In this document: positions 1-8,105 of the stretch, piece after piece
How positions within the stretch are numbered: the first letter of the stretch is position 1
How the letters are laid out: each line of letters opens with the position of its first letter
Virus record (IMG/VR): IMGVR_UViG_3300001533_000636
Coordinates: 1 to 23,682 of that record
Reading direction: 5' to 3' (one strand)
Length of the DNA stretch: 23,682 nt
Source of the DNA: a virus
Made by a program: the position numbers and the translations under genes
The notes under the pieces: model-generated
The model's input: only the letters and a program-made list of their open reading frames with translations
What the model was told of the DNA's origin: nothing
The model's database searches: none

Positions 1-2554
1 GTGAGGTTTCAGCCGTTTTGGCCGTCTGAAAAACTATGCGCTGTGAAAAGTCCGAATCAGAAAAAGTTGAACCCGTCTCAAAATCAATAGAAGCCGTATA
101 TCTTTCTGCGCCATCACGGTATGGAACAGAAATAACACTATAAATAGATTCATTTGTTCCTATGTCTGTTTTCGCAGCAAAAGTATTTCCATACTTAAAG
201 GCAAGCATCTTGTTGGCGTAAGCATTACTATCAGTTGCTAATTGCATTTGATATTGATTATCTCTACTACTACCATCCTCATCAGAATTCAAAAGAACAA
301 AGGTTAAATTATTCTCAGTACCAGAAGCATCAACTATAAATCTTCCGTCAACTTCAAGTCCATTTGCGTATGTTGGATTATGACTTAATGATACATCATC
401 TGCCGCTCCGAAGTAGAAGGGCTTATCATAAGGGAAAGAAAGATATTCGCTTCCAGCAGTCATATTGCCTTTAATCAAATTGCCTATGTTAAGCTGGTAG
501 TTTCCGGTAGCGGAGGGAGCGTCTACATCATAACCCAATATTATATTATATTGTCCGGTGGTAATCTCATACCCGGCATTAGAGCCAATTAAAGTATTAT
601 AGCTTCCTGTTGCTTTGTATCCCGCACCATAACCAACCATTACGCTGTCTCTGACAGCTCCCGCTGAAGCAACTCCGTTGCCATAGCCAGAAAATGCTCC
701 GATAAAAACATTATAGCTGGACGTAGTAACATAGCCAGCGGCATAGCCATTAGCGACATTGGAAGAGCCAGCCGCCCCGCCCAAAGCGTTTCTGCCAATA
801 GCAGTATTGTTGGAACCAGAGACGACAGAAATAGCCGTACTTGAACCCACAAAAGTATTGGAGCCCCCCGAAGTCAGCCCTGTGCCGGTGTTATGCCCGA
901 TTAAAACATTCTGGCTACCGGAAGTCAAAGAATCTCCTGCGTAAGTCCCTATGATGACATGCTGGGCATTGGAGAGATTAGCGCTCAAAGAACCCACGCC
1001 AATAGTTATCAACCTCTCGTCAATATTCATTACTGAACTTCCGTCTTTCAGTAACAATGCGTTAGTTATATTAGGTCTCCAATAACCCGCTCCTGAATAC
1101 CCTGTCAAATCAGCATCAGCTGTATTGTCTATATATTCAGTGGTGGTATTATCGTTAATGGTTGTCAGAAGATAATCTAGCCAATAACCGGCGCCCGCCT
1201 TTGTCCTGTAAATCTTTCTGCCGGTTACCCTGTAATCACTGCTCGTGGGGACAGTTAATCTTACTTTTCCGTGGGCGGCGTCGGTGGTTACTTCTACTCT
1301 TGGGGCTGAAGAATCAACAGAAGTTTCTCCACGGTCAGTAACATAGCTGACATAATACCTGTGAACTCCGGCATCAACATTGCCCGCTTCTTCTATCAAT
1401 TCAGTTGTAAGTTTGTCCGGCTGCTCCACAAAAATAAAGTCCATTCCATAGTCGGTTGTGTATTTGCCTTCGCTGTCAATTGAGGCAACTTCGTTCGTCC
1501 CGTCATTTATAGCCAACTGCCCGAATGTTGCTGTTCCTGTGGTGATAAAATCGTTGCTTTCCAAATCAATATTCCCCCCACTAAACACAAAATCCCCAGC
1601 AGTAATAGTATGGACAGCTCTGGTGCCGTCCCACTGTATTGAGTAATCATCTCCAGCTCCGAAGTAGAGCTTCTTGCTGTCAGTTGTTATTCCTACATCT
1701 CCGCCTGATATTTCCAGTTTGTGAGCTGGATTATTAGTCCCTATCCCCACATTCCCATCACTACCTTGCACGAATAATGCATTAGCGGCACTTACTCCCT
1801 CTACTCGGAAGTCTACGTCTGCACCTGCGTCATTAACTACCACTTCCCCTACCGCAGTAAGGTTCATCTTCCCGATAGTCTGCTTTATCTCAACGTCATT
1901 CATCGCCTGCGTAATACTGAATGTCGGGTCAGAGGCTACGGCACCTTGTATCATCTTGAAGACACCACCGTTGACGGTAGCACTGCCTAACTGGAATAGG
2001 GGAAGGTCGGTTCCGATATACTCGTTCCCAGCAGTCGTATCAGAGTTGATTACTAAGGCAGAAGCACAGCTCTTGGTCCTGAATGTATAATCAAGCGTCC
2101 TAGAACTACTGTTTATGATAAAACCAGTAACAGAACTCCCAAAATCGAGTACCGTATTAGCTGTTGGATAGACTCCCAAGGACATGGCTATATTGTCACT
2201 ATCACCGACTGAAAGCCTTAGTAACGAACCCCGCGTTCCCTTGCCTCGTATCCTGACATTACTCTGGGTATTGGTTGATTCATCAGTGCTAAGGTAGAGG
2301 TCGCCATCACTCCACTTCATGTACGCATCTGTGCCATCGTGGGTAATCGCAGTAGTGTCGCCAGTAGTGTCAGTTGCTATCAGTCCACCGCTCAATATAC
2401 TGTTTAGCCCTAAATTTACAGCACCAGTAGCACCTGTGTATGGAACAAACCCATACACAGGGTCACTTAAACTAACCCAGCCATAATTTTTCCTACCATA
2501 TATAATAGCATCAGCAGGTGCTTCACCTAAAAATTGGTCATTTATTATCGGCAT
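1..2554 (-). CDS. Phage tail fibre / virion appendage protein, partial (runs off left edge)
   Basis: The frame is open from the ATG at 2554 to base 2, giving at least 851 codons with no stop. The ATG overlaps the stop of the upstream gene (TAATG) and follows AGGAGG. The N-terminal part carries fibre-type phrases such as HDGTDAYMKWSDG, then DGNVGIGTNNP around residue 275, a motif common in phage fibres and secreted adhesins of uncultured bacteria. Two copies of a YFGAxDDxS phrase lie near residues 295 and 713. Residues about 530-675 hold a degenerate repeat of the form N-T-x-I-G-x-x-A-G, for example NTLIGSNAGYE and NIILGY, expected to fold as a trimeric beta-roll like YadA-type heads. It probably binds the host surface. 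The C-terminus, where an autoproteolytic chaperone domain often sits, is outside the window. The fibre role is inferred from the repeat style and the position at the end of the virion operon. Confidence 0.85.
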   Translation of the reverse strand, partial: MPIINDQFLGEAPADAIIYGRKNYGWVSLSDPVYGFVPYTGATGAVNLGLNSILSGGLIATDTTGDTTAITHDGTDAYMKWSDGDLYLSTDESTNTQSNVRIRGKGTRGSLLRLSVGDSDNIAMSLGVYPTANTVLDFGSSVTGFIINSSSRTLDYTFRTKSCASALVINSDTTAGNEYIGTDLPLFQLGSATVNGGVFKMIQGAVASDPTFSITQAMNDVEIKQTIGKMNLTAVGEVVVNDAGADVDFRVEGVSAANALFVQGSDGNVGIGTNNPAHKLEISGGDVGITTDSKKLYFGAGDDYSIQWDGTRAVHTITAGDFVFSGGNIDLESNDFITTGTATFGQLAINDGTNEVASIDSEGKYTTDYGMDFIFVEQPDKLTTELIEEAGNVDAGVHRYYVSYVTDRGETSVDSSAPRVEVTTDAAHGKVRLTVPTSSDYRVTGRKIYRTKAGAGYWLDYLLTTINDNTTTEYIDNTADADLTGYSGAGYWRPNITNALLLKDGSSVMNIDERLITIGVGSLSANLSNAQHVIIGTYAGDSLTSGSQNVLIGHNTGTGLTSGGSNTFVGSSTAISVVSGSNNTAIGRNALGGAAGSSNVANGYAAGYVTTSSYNVFIGAFSGYGNGVASAGAVRDSVMVGYGAGYKATGSYNTLIGSNAGYEITTGQYNIILGYDVDAPSATGNYQLNIGNLIKGNMTAGSEYLSFPYDKPFYFGAADDVSLSHNPTYANGLEVDGRFIVDASGTENNLTFVLLNSDEDGSSRDNQYQMQLATDSNAYANKMLAFKYGNTFAAKTDIGTNESIYSVISVPYRDGAERYTASIDFETGSTFSDSDFSQRIVFQTAKTAETS

Positions 2555-3144
2555 TAAACCTCCTTAGGCCTCTCTCTTATAACGTCCTTCCAAACAATTC
2601 TTTCAGCCTGAGTTGTAACCCACTTTAACTTAGGTACCTCAATCTCCTTCTCCACTAACTTATAATTACTCACACTATCCAACTGCGCTTTTAATTTAGG
2701 TATTTCCTCCACCAACCCCCTAACAAGTCCAATAAGTTCTTTAACTGATGCTATATCTTCCACCGAGGTAACTACATATTTCTTTTCCTCAATTATTGGC
2801 TTCTCATACTTAACCACACTTACCACAGGCTTCTCATATTCCTTCTCAACTATCTTTGGCTTCTCACATTCAACTTCCTTAGGAACATATTTAATAGTTT
2901 CTTTCTCAGTTACATTATACCTAGTAGTATTTTCTTCCTTAGGAATATACTTAACAGTTTCTTTTTCAATTAATACTGGCTTTTCATATTCAACATCCTT
3001 AGGAACATATCTTAATTCAGGGATATCAATAACCTTAACCCTTTCAATAATTTTAACATCTTCAACAACTAATACTGATTTTAATTTTTCTTGCTGAGGT
3101 TTATATGCCTGACCTTCTCCACCACCACTTACATTCTGACCCAT
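2554..3144 (-). CDS. Val/Lys/Glu/Pro-repeat protein with C-terminal coiled coil
   Basis: About 196 residues. Residues 46-125 contain degenerate repeats beginning RYVPKDVEYEKP, KYIPKEE, KYVPKEVECEKP and KYEKPIIEEK. Valine and glutamate/lysine alternate with proline, so an extended beta or filament-like structure is likely. Residues about 128-160 look like a short amphipathic helix or coiled coil (VKELIGLVRGLVEEIPKL). A last EKEIEVPKLKW block follows. The pattern recalls the VPV/EK repeats of alveolin-type cytoskeletal proteins and repeat proteins seen in some phages; I do not claim homology. It lies directly before the fibre gene and is translationally coupled to it, so a virion or fibre-attachment role is possible. 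A GTG at 3147 is in frame, but the ATG at 3144 has better spacing from the AGGGGGC Shine-Dalgarno. Confidence 0.8.
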   Translation of the reverse strand: MGQNVSGGGEGQAYKPQQEKLKSVLVVEDVKIIERVKVIDIPELRYVPKDVEYEKPVLIEKETVKYIPKEENTTRYNVTEKETIKYVPKEVECEKPKIVEKEYEKPVVSVVKYEKPIIEEKKYVVTSVEDIASVKELIGLVRGLVEEIPKLKAQLDSVSNYKLVEKEIEVPKLKWVTTQAERIVWKDVIRERPKEV

Positions 3145-3155
3145 CACTCGCCCCC

Positions 3156-3548
3156 TTACGTTGTTTTCTTAATCCCTACAAACTCGATAGTAAGGTATAT
3201 ATCCATGGCCACTCCAGCCACGTTGGTATAAGTAAATACTAAGCATTCACCTTTATTAAGCAACTCTGCCGCGGGGAAGTCTAAATTGGTTGTTGCCCTA
3301 GCCCCTGTATTATAAACCCCTTCCATTAATATTGCTAATAATTCCCCAGCACCAAGTAAGTCATCAAAATGTTCAATCTTCATGGTATCTCCAGCCCCGT
3401 ATGCACTTGGGGTTATGGATATACTATTAACCGCTGCGCCTGTGGGGGTAGTAATAACAACAGTGTAATCCCCAGCACCCGCGCCTACTACACACTTCTC
3501 GCCTTTATAATAACTACCACCTATTTTTATCCGTTTCGCCAGTGCCAT
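3156..3548 (-). CDS. Small virion-like protein, unknown
   Basis: 130 residues, rich in Gly, Ala, Thr and Val, with no recognised motif. The composition and alternating hydrophobic pattern suggest a beta-rich structural protein, and it sits among virion genes 7 bp upstream of the repeat-protein gene. An AGGGG Shine-Dalgarno precedes the ATG. The end (LTIEFVGIKKTT) forms a typical terminal strand. A decoration, tail or head-fibre role is possible, but the sequence gives no specific function. Confidence 0.7.
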   Translation of the reverse strand: MALAKRIKIGGSYYKGEKCVVGAGAGDYTVVITTPTGAAVNSISITPSAYGAGDTMKIEHFDDLLGAGELLAILMEGVYNTGARATTNLDFPAAELLNKGECLVFTYTNVAGVAMDIYLTIEFVGIKKTT

Positions 3549-3560
3549 CCTACACCCCTT

Positions 3561-3836
3561 TTATTTAGATACTGCAAAAAATAAAGTACACACCCCAGTT
3601 CCCGAACAAGTCGCATTCAACCCAGCTTGTAATGCGATTGGTACTGTGGGCGCGAAAGCAACTGTGTCCAAGTTAGCCGTGGACTTGAGTACTAGAAAAG
3701 TTCCAGTACCTGCTTTAATAGTAAGAGTACCAATCCCACCCCCAATGGCTGCTCCAAGAAAATGCGAGTTTGCCGTACTTGCCACTAATGTTGCGCCTGC
3801 AGAATTCGTACTCACAAACGTTCCTGCTGATATCAT
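3561..3836 (-). CDS. Small Ala/Gly/Thr-rich virion-like protein, unknown
   Basis: 91 residues, very rich in Ala, Gly, Thr and Ser with almost no charged residues; this resembles small phage capsid-decoration or tail proteins. The start is well supported by GGAGGTGGGTT before the ATG. It lies 12 bp upstream of the next virion gene. A palindromic TTCAA-TAT-TTGAA element lies just upstream, between this gene and the adaptor gene. No family is recognised. Confidence 0.7.
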   Translation of the reverse strand: MISAGTFVSTNSAGATLVASTANSHFLGAAIGGGIGTLTIKAGTGTFLVLKSTANLDTVAFAPTVPIALQAGLNATCSGTGVCTLFFAVSK

Positions 3837-3856
3837 AACCCACCTCCATTTGTATT

Positions 3857-3869
3857 TTCAATATTTGAA
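3857..3869. repeat. Gene-boundary palindrome, copy 1
   Basis: TTCAA-TAT-TTGAA with flanking CATAAG on the minus-strand side. It lies in the short gap after the adaptor stop (3878) and upstream of the Shine-Dalgarno of the next minus-strand gene. The same element occurs at 11360-11372, 15966-15978 and 19364-19376. Confidence 0.6.
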
Positions 3870-3877
3870 CTTATGAA

Positions 3878-4609
3878 CTAGTCTGGATAACTTGATAATG
3901 GGTCACTAGGATTTGAAAAAGGGTCGAGCCAAGGTTCTCCACTTGAGTACGTGGGGTCGCCCCTAAATGGTTCAGCCTCAGGTTCCCAGTCTAGGCTTCT
4001 AAGTACCTTAATACAATCACTAAGTATACCAGTAAACCTTTCATACCACAACTTGGCATCCGCATATTCTTCCATAGCCAAGTACCCCTCAAGTATACCC
4101 CCAGCAATTAGGAGTTCATCCTTATTCTCATAATCACTTACCTGACTACCAGAAGCAAGTACTTGTGGCCACTGCGCATATCTTATACTAAGGGAGTAAT
4201 TATCATCAGGGATTTTAAAGAATTCTAAGTTATTACCATCCCTTACATAAATACGTGGTCTTGCCGTGGAATACTGCTCAGGCCTTGGATACTTCTTATC
4301 ATATTTTCTATAATGCCACCTCTCAAGTTTCCACGAGTTAGCCGAATCAATAAGGCGAATACTCCTTATATCCTTCAATCTTACAAGCCCAAGGTCGCTA
4401 AATGAATACCTCTTCTTACTTGTAGCTAAGGTAGAAGCGGTATTGAGGACATTAAGCTCATCAAAGTCAAATGCCTTAGCCACCCTTCTCTGCGCCCAGT
4501 TTAAGTAATTAACTACCCTGTCCTCTAAATTCGCCCCTGATACAGAAACAGAAGCCCGAGCTTTACCAAGGGTATCACATATTTCAGTTACCATCTGGTC
4601 TCTTGTCAT
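3878..4609 (-). CDS. Probable head-tail adaptor / head completion protein
   Basis: 243 residues. The N-terminal helical part reads MTRDQMVTEICDTLG..., then LEDRVVNYLNWAQRRVAKAFDFDEL; this style is typical of phage adaptor proteins that dock below the portal. The middle has Tyr/Arg-rich strands (RPRIYVRDGNNLEFFKIP) and a helical stretch, residues about 165-210 (ELLIAGGILEGYLAMEEYADAKLWYERF). The Pro/Asp/Ser-rich tail is probably disordered. It is close to the capsid genes, as adaptors usually are, and its start overlaps the lysozyme gene end by 26 bp with AAGGGGG before the ATG. The family is assigned by general resemblance and gene order only; a minor tail protein is the alternative. Confidence 0.6.
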   Translation of the reverse strand: MTRDQMVTEICDTLGKARASVSVSGANLEDRVVNYLNWAQRRVAKAFDFDELNVLNTASTLATSKKRYSFSDLGLVRLKDIRSIRLIDSANSWKLERWHYRKYDKKYPRPEQYSTARPRIYVRDGNNLEFFKIPDDNYSLSIRYAQWPQVLASGSQVSDYENKDELLIAGGILEGYLAMEEYADAKLWYERFTGILSDCIKVLRSLDWEPEAEPFRGDPTYSSGEPWLDPFSNPSDPLSSYPD

Positions 4610-5081
4610 TACCAGCCCCCTTTATACTTTCCCATGTTTCATGCGCAGCTTTAAACCTTCTTTGCATATGTGGTTTTCCTGGCCTCAACACCCTATCTGA
4701 AAACATAGCTGTTATCTCATCTACATCCCCACGTTCAAACGCCCCTTGTATATGTTTCCTATGCCCAGCACCAATGTCATATATTTCATCATCAACTAAT
4801 ATATTCCCCATGAAATCTATTTGTGAAGCAGCACTATCTTTCGCGCCTTCCTTCTTTAGATACTTCTGATAAGCTTCTAGCATCCCATCACCCATCTGAA
4901 ACAAACCGCGCCCTTTACCACCGCCTATTTGCTTCTGCCTGTAATCATAAGTACCACCAGTCTCCACGTCAATATTACCTAAGATACCAGCAGCTACCGC
5001 AGGAGAAGTTCGCTCAAGTAATAATGCGAGTATCTCTTCCTTAGGATGCTTCTTAAGTTCCTCAGTATATTGACTAGGCAT
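4584..5081 (-). CDS. Virion-associated lysozyme (phage tail lysozyme-like)
   Basis: 165 residues from the chosen ATG at 5081. The core phrase AVAAGILGNIDVETGG (residues about 28-43), followed by GKGRGLFQMGDG, matches the phage tail lysozyme pattern, in which a Glu in a GI-x-GN-x-x-x-E-(S/T)-GG context is catalytic; here that is Glu40. The enzyme would cut peptidoglycan, probably locally during DNA entry, because the gene sits among virion genes rather than with a holin. The frame extends upstream to an ATG at 5165, but that would overlap the neighbouring gene by 92 bp; starting at 5081 gives a small coupled overlap. The Shine-Dalgarno at 5081 is weak, so expression may depend on coupling. Confidence 0.75.
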   Translation of the reverse strand: MPSQYTEELKKHPKEEILALLLERTSPAVAAGILGNIDVETGGTYDYRQKQIGGGKGRGLFQMGDGMLEAYQKYLKKEGAKDSAASQIDFMGNILVDDEIYDIGAGHRKHIQGAFERGDVDEITAMFSDRVLRPGKPHMQRRFKAAHETWESIKGAGNDKRPDGN

Positions 5082-5289
5082 TAATCTGCACCCATGTTCC
5101 ACTTCCAGCTGTCGCAGTGCAAAGAAACCAATCTCCTGCACTTGAATCAAGAACCATCTGTCCAAGTTTATAAGACTTAGCTCCCAACCCTGTTCCCGTA
5201 GCCGTTACACATAAGGTATTCATAAAATCAGCACGACCATTAAATACCTTGTTTACTAAGTTTCTCCTCAACCCAACGTTACTTGGCAT
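5074..5289 (-). CDS. Small virion-like protein, unknown
   Basis: 71 residues: a basic N-terminus (MPSNVGLRRNLVNKVF) followed by a beta-rich Gly/Thr half ending GDWFLCTATAGSGTWVQINA. That C-terminal phrase resembles short repeat motifs in phage tail or baseplate proteins. The start is certain: AGGAGG lies 5 bp before the ATG and is formed by the last codons of the upstream glycosyltransferase gene. Function unknown. Confidence 0.7.
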   Translation of the reverse strand: MPSNVGLRRNLVNKVFNGRADFMNTLCVTATGTGLGAKSYKLGQMVLDSSAGDWFLCTATAGSGTWVQINA

Positions 5290-5290
5290 G

Positions 5291-6196
5291 TTAACCTCCT
5301 ACTTTTGTTATTGGTTTAGCAATCCCCGTTCCACTTTGTTCATAGAATATTTTATTCTCACTCATCTTCTTCTTAAACTCTTCCTCAGCCTGCTTCAATT
5401 TAAGTGCCATATACATTTCATGTCGTCTCATTTCATCCTGCGTCAAATTAATTATATTAGGACCTGATGCAAGTTGCTGTTCTATAGTACCAATTTGTCT
5501 CCATAAGTGAACAGTCTCCGCCTTAATTCCCCTATGATTAAGCAACACACCGAAGTGAGCATATGGTTTAATCCCTTGTTCCATAATACTATCCATAAAC
5601 CAGGAATCCGTAGGAGCTTGGGTATCACATTTAAACCATGGTTTCTTTACCTTCTTAAATACATCAGTTTTAATAAGGGTAAAACAAAAAGGTATTAAAT
5701 CTACTTCTTGTATACCTGTCCTTTGTTCAGGTGGTACTTCATACAACCGAGCAGGACCTTCTTGTATAGGCATATCCGCCACCTTAACATTCGGGTCATA
5801 TCTTCTGAATGCGCACATGGAATATGGGAAACCAGAGGTGTGCATAATTCCGCTTATTACATCCTTATCCGCATCAATTAACTTAATTAAATCCTCAGCC
5901 TTAATATCATATATGTCGTCATCCATAAGCAGTAAGTGTGTACAACCTGCGTCTATCGCCTTCTGTGCTAACGATTCCTCCGCCATATGTACGGGCTTCC
6001 TATATTCAAATTCAAAGCCCACGTGGAACTTCCTACCCTTATGTTGATATGTCATTATATCAGTCCAAAATTTCAAGAAGCTTGTAGCAAACTCGTGTGT
6101 CCACGTTAGTATCGGAACACCAATTAATATCTTAGGTATAACTTCTTCCTTAACCTCTACCTTAACTTTCGCCTTCTTGCATTTAACTTTAGCCAT
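5291..6196 (-). CDS. GT-A fold glycosyltransferase (DDD motif) inside the virion operon
   Basis: 301 residues. After a Lys/Val-rich N-terminus comes KILIGVPILTWTHEFATSFLKFW, then HLLLMDDDIYDIKAEDLIKL with Asp92-94, the metal/nucleotide-sugar DxD motif of GT-A enzymes, and DKDVISGIMHT after it. A later VDLIPFCFTLIKTDVFKK and a DSWFMDSIMEQGI acidic stretch fit the acceptor half of family-2-like or Anp1-like transferases. The C-terminus (residues about 250-290) is helical and charged. It probably adds sugar to a virion protein, phage DNA or a host glycan. An ATG at 6211 is also in frame, but AAGGAG lies between it and 6196, so 6196 is the true start. A strong GC-rich hairpin precedes the gene. 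Confidence 0.8.
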   Translation of the reverse strand: MAKVKCKKAKVKVEVKEEVIPKILIGVPILTWTHEFATSFLKFWTDIMTYQHKGRKFHVGFEFEYRKPVHMAEESLAQKAIDAGCTHLLLMDDDIYDIKAEDLIKLIDADKDVISGIMHTSGFPYSMCAFRRYDPNVKVADMPIQEGPARLYEVPPEQRTGIQEVDLIPFCFTLIKTDVFKKVKKPWFKCDTQAPTDSWFMDSIMEQGIKPYAHFGVLLNHRGIKAETVHLWRQIGTIEQQLASGPNIINLTQDEMRRHEMYMALKLKQAEEEFKKKMSENKIFYEQSGTGIAKPITKVGG

Positions 6197-6221
6197 TTCA
6201 TTCTCCTTCATTTTTAAGTTT

Positions 6222-6254
6222 CATGGGGGGCAAGCAACTCGCCCACCCCCCACG
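6222..6254 (-). other. GC-rich stem-loop between decoration and glycosyltransferase genes
   Basis: On the minus strand CGTGGGGGGTGGGC pairs, with a few G-U wobbles, to GCTTGCCCCCCATG around a GAGTT loop, giving about 14 pairs in otherwise AT-rich DNA. There is no T-run behind it, so it is not a standard terminator. It may protect or process the capsid mRNA and set lower expression of the genes downstream. Confidence 0.6.
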
Positions 6255-6269
6255 TGCGGACACCGGACA

Positions 6270-7046
6270 CTACGGCGCAATTTCTAGGAACACCATTCCG
6301 TATTCACTATTACTAAGAACCTGGAGTGAATGCCCTATTATCTGTTGCTGTGCACTAGAACCAGCAGCAGCTAATACCCCAACCTGACCCGTTGCGGTAG
6401 GCGAAACATTATCACCAGCAGGTACAGTAGAGGCCTTAACATTACAAGGTCCCCAAGTCTGTAACCAGAAGTAATCGTTAGTTGTAACTGCTATCGGAGC
6501 AACACCAACCGCTGGTGCAGTTCCGTTTGTGCATACAGTTAAATCTGTATGTACATTTTTCATCAACGTGTACTCATCAGTAACGTCAATTGCCTTAACA
6601 AGCGGGTCATATAAATATAATGTCCCCGTAGTTGTTTTCGCTATAGCTGCATGGGACTTAACCCTATACATCAGGCCTAAGTTAGCCGCAGTACCACTCT
6701 GAGAAATTATATATCCCTCAGCGTAGTCATTAGCTCCAATGGCAGTTGCAGCATACCACGTGAACATTTTAGCACCCGCTGGCTGAACGCCACCAGCAGT
6801 AACACTATCAAGTGCTGCGGTAGCAGATTGCTGAAGTACAGCACCAGCACCAACCGCACCACCAGCTTTTGCATACCTAAACACCCTATCCCCAACAACT
6901 TTTCTCGAACCTAAATCTGTAAGGGGCACAGAAGAAGTTTCGTATATTGACTGTCCACCTTGAGGAACAGCAACCTGGTCACCACGCCAGTTCTGCTTAC
7001 CTTCAGGCGCAACGTTTCCTTGCATAAAACTATTTATATCAGCCAT
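6270..7046 (-). CDS. Probable head decoration / minor capsid protein
   Basis: 258 residues, Ala/Gly/Thr/Val-rich and beta-dominated, immediately downstream of the major capsid gene, where decoration proteins usually lie. The N-terminal half contains SRKVVGDRVFRYAKAGGAVGAGAVLQ in short strands; the centre has YFWLQTWGPCNVKA; the end reads GMVFLEIAP. These features suit a capsid-surface protein, but no named family is assigned. The ATG at 7046 lies 5 bp after AAGGAGG; the in-frame GTG at 7049 is too close to it. A small hairpin (GGCTA-AGG-TAGCC on the minus strand) lies in the gap after the capsid gene. Confidence 0.65.
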   Translation of the reverse strand: MADINSFMQGNVAPEGKQNWRGDQVAVPQGGQSIYETSSVPLTDLGSRKVVGDRVFRYAKAGGAVGAGAVLQQSATAALDSVTAGGVQPAGAKMFTWYAATAIGANDYAEGYIISQSGTAANLGLMYRVKSHAAIAKTTTGTLYLYDPLVKAIDVTDEYTLMKNVHTDLTVCTNGTAPAVGVAPIAVTTNDYFWLQTWGPCNVKASTVPAGDNVSPTATGQVGVLAAAGSSAQQQIIGHSLQVLSNSEYGMVFLEIAP

Positions 7047-7103
7047 CACTACCTCCTTAGGTTTATTGGCTACCTTAGCCTCATTGGCTTGAGACTCGGG
7101 GGC

Positions 7104-8087
7104 TTACGCAGCCTGACCTGTAAGTACCCCATGGCACCTACGTTTATCAACAAAGGTCTGACCTCTCTGCACTAACTGTGTAACTACGTCCTCATACTGG
7201 TTAGGTATGTTCTTCCAAGGACCCATAACCATATTAACCGCAGGGTCTACTATAAACCCATAATGGTCTCTGTCTATGAAGTATGTATATCCCGTAGTAC
7301 ACTTAGGACTCCATACCCATATCCTACCCTTGAAAGTAATGTGGTCAAGACCAAGGTCAACTGCTTCCTTATTAACCACACGTACCCTCTCTAGAGCCTC
7401 AGCCTCACCAAGTTCATAAGTGGTCTGGTCGCTTATCAGAAGTCCTATCTTACCCCACCTCTGACAAGTGTTCATGAAATTAGTCATATCACTTTCTCCA
7501 TAAACTGAGAACGCACCTGAGCTTGTTTTTTGCTGGTTTCTCCAGTAGTAATTACCATCCGTATCAACCGCAGTACTCTGGTTAATACCATGTATCGAAA
7601 CGTTTGCAGTTGGGTCAGCCTGGATTAAATAAGCAAGTCCATTATAATCCAAAACTCCTGGCCCACCAGTATTCGCCCACAGCGCATCTTCCAACTTCTC
7701 ATTCAAGGTATCACGAACGGTGTCTATCTTCGCGTTCATCATCTTAATATGAGCAGTCTTCGAACCACCATTGGCCTTATCATCAACCCAGTACCTTACA
7801 ATCTGGTCACCAAGGTTCTTCCAATCATCGTACGCAACCGTGAGTGGGTCGAAATCCGAGATAGTAAAAGTCGCACCTTTGGCAAAGAACTTAGCCGTGG
7901 TGGGCTTAGCAACACGAAGGGGTATTTCAACCCTCCTGCCGTCAGTACTCTCAAACTTCATCATACCCTTATTCTTCATGGTCTGAATCAGTTTGTTATC
8001 CTCGAATATCTGGTCAACTACACCTGCACGCCTTTTCTGCCAAGTCGTGGTATATAGTGTATTAAGATATTCAGTTATTGTAGACAC
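7104..8087 (-). CDS. Major capsid protein (HK97-fold type)
   Basis: 327 residues. The opening (TITEYLNTLYTTTWQKRRAGVVDQIFEDNKLIQTMKNKG), then RRVEIPLRVAK and DPLTVAYDDWKNLGDQIVRYWVDDKANGG with a long helical spine (residues about 105-140), is characteristic of one family of phage major capsid proteins. The C-terminal part (KGRIWVWSPKC..., then YFIDRDHYGF) corresponds to the axial domain. The gene sits between scaffold and decoration genes as expected. The start is GTG: GGAGGTGA lies 4 bp upstream and no ATG fits. A non-ATG start for what should be the most abundant virion protein is notable. Capsid identity is supported by motif style and strict gene order; no structure prediction was run. 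Confidence 0.85.
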   Translation of the reverse strand: MSTITEYLNTLYTTTWQKRRAGVVDQIFEDNKLIQTMKNKGMMKFESTDGRRVEIPLRVAKPTTAKFFAKGATFTISDFDPLTVAYDDWKNLGDQIVRYWVDDKANGGSKTAHIKMMNAKIDTVRDTLNEKLEDALWANTGGPGVLDYNGLAYLIQADPTANVSIHGINQSTAVDTDGNYYWRNQQKTSSGAFSVYGESDMTNFMNTCQRWGKIGLLISDQTTYELGEAEALERVRVVNKEAVDLGLDHITFKGRIWVWSPKCTTGYTYFIDRDHYGFIVDPAVNMVMGPWKNIPNQYEDVVTQLVQRGQTFVDKRRCHGVLTGQAA

Positions 8088-8105
8088 TTGTCACCTCCAT
8101 ATATT

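Noticed and set aside
640-1646. Short frames on both strands within the fibre region
   Set aside because: All lie inside one continuous minus-strand frame from 2554 to the window edge and have no start signals.
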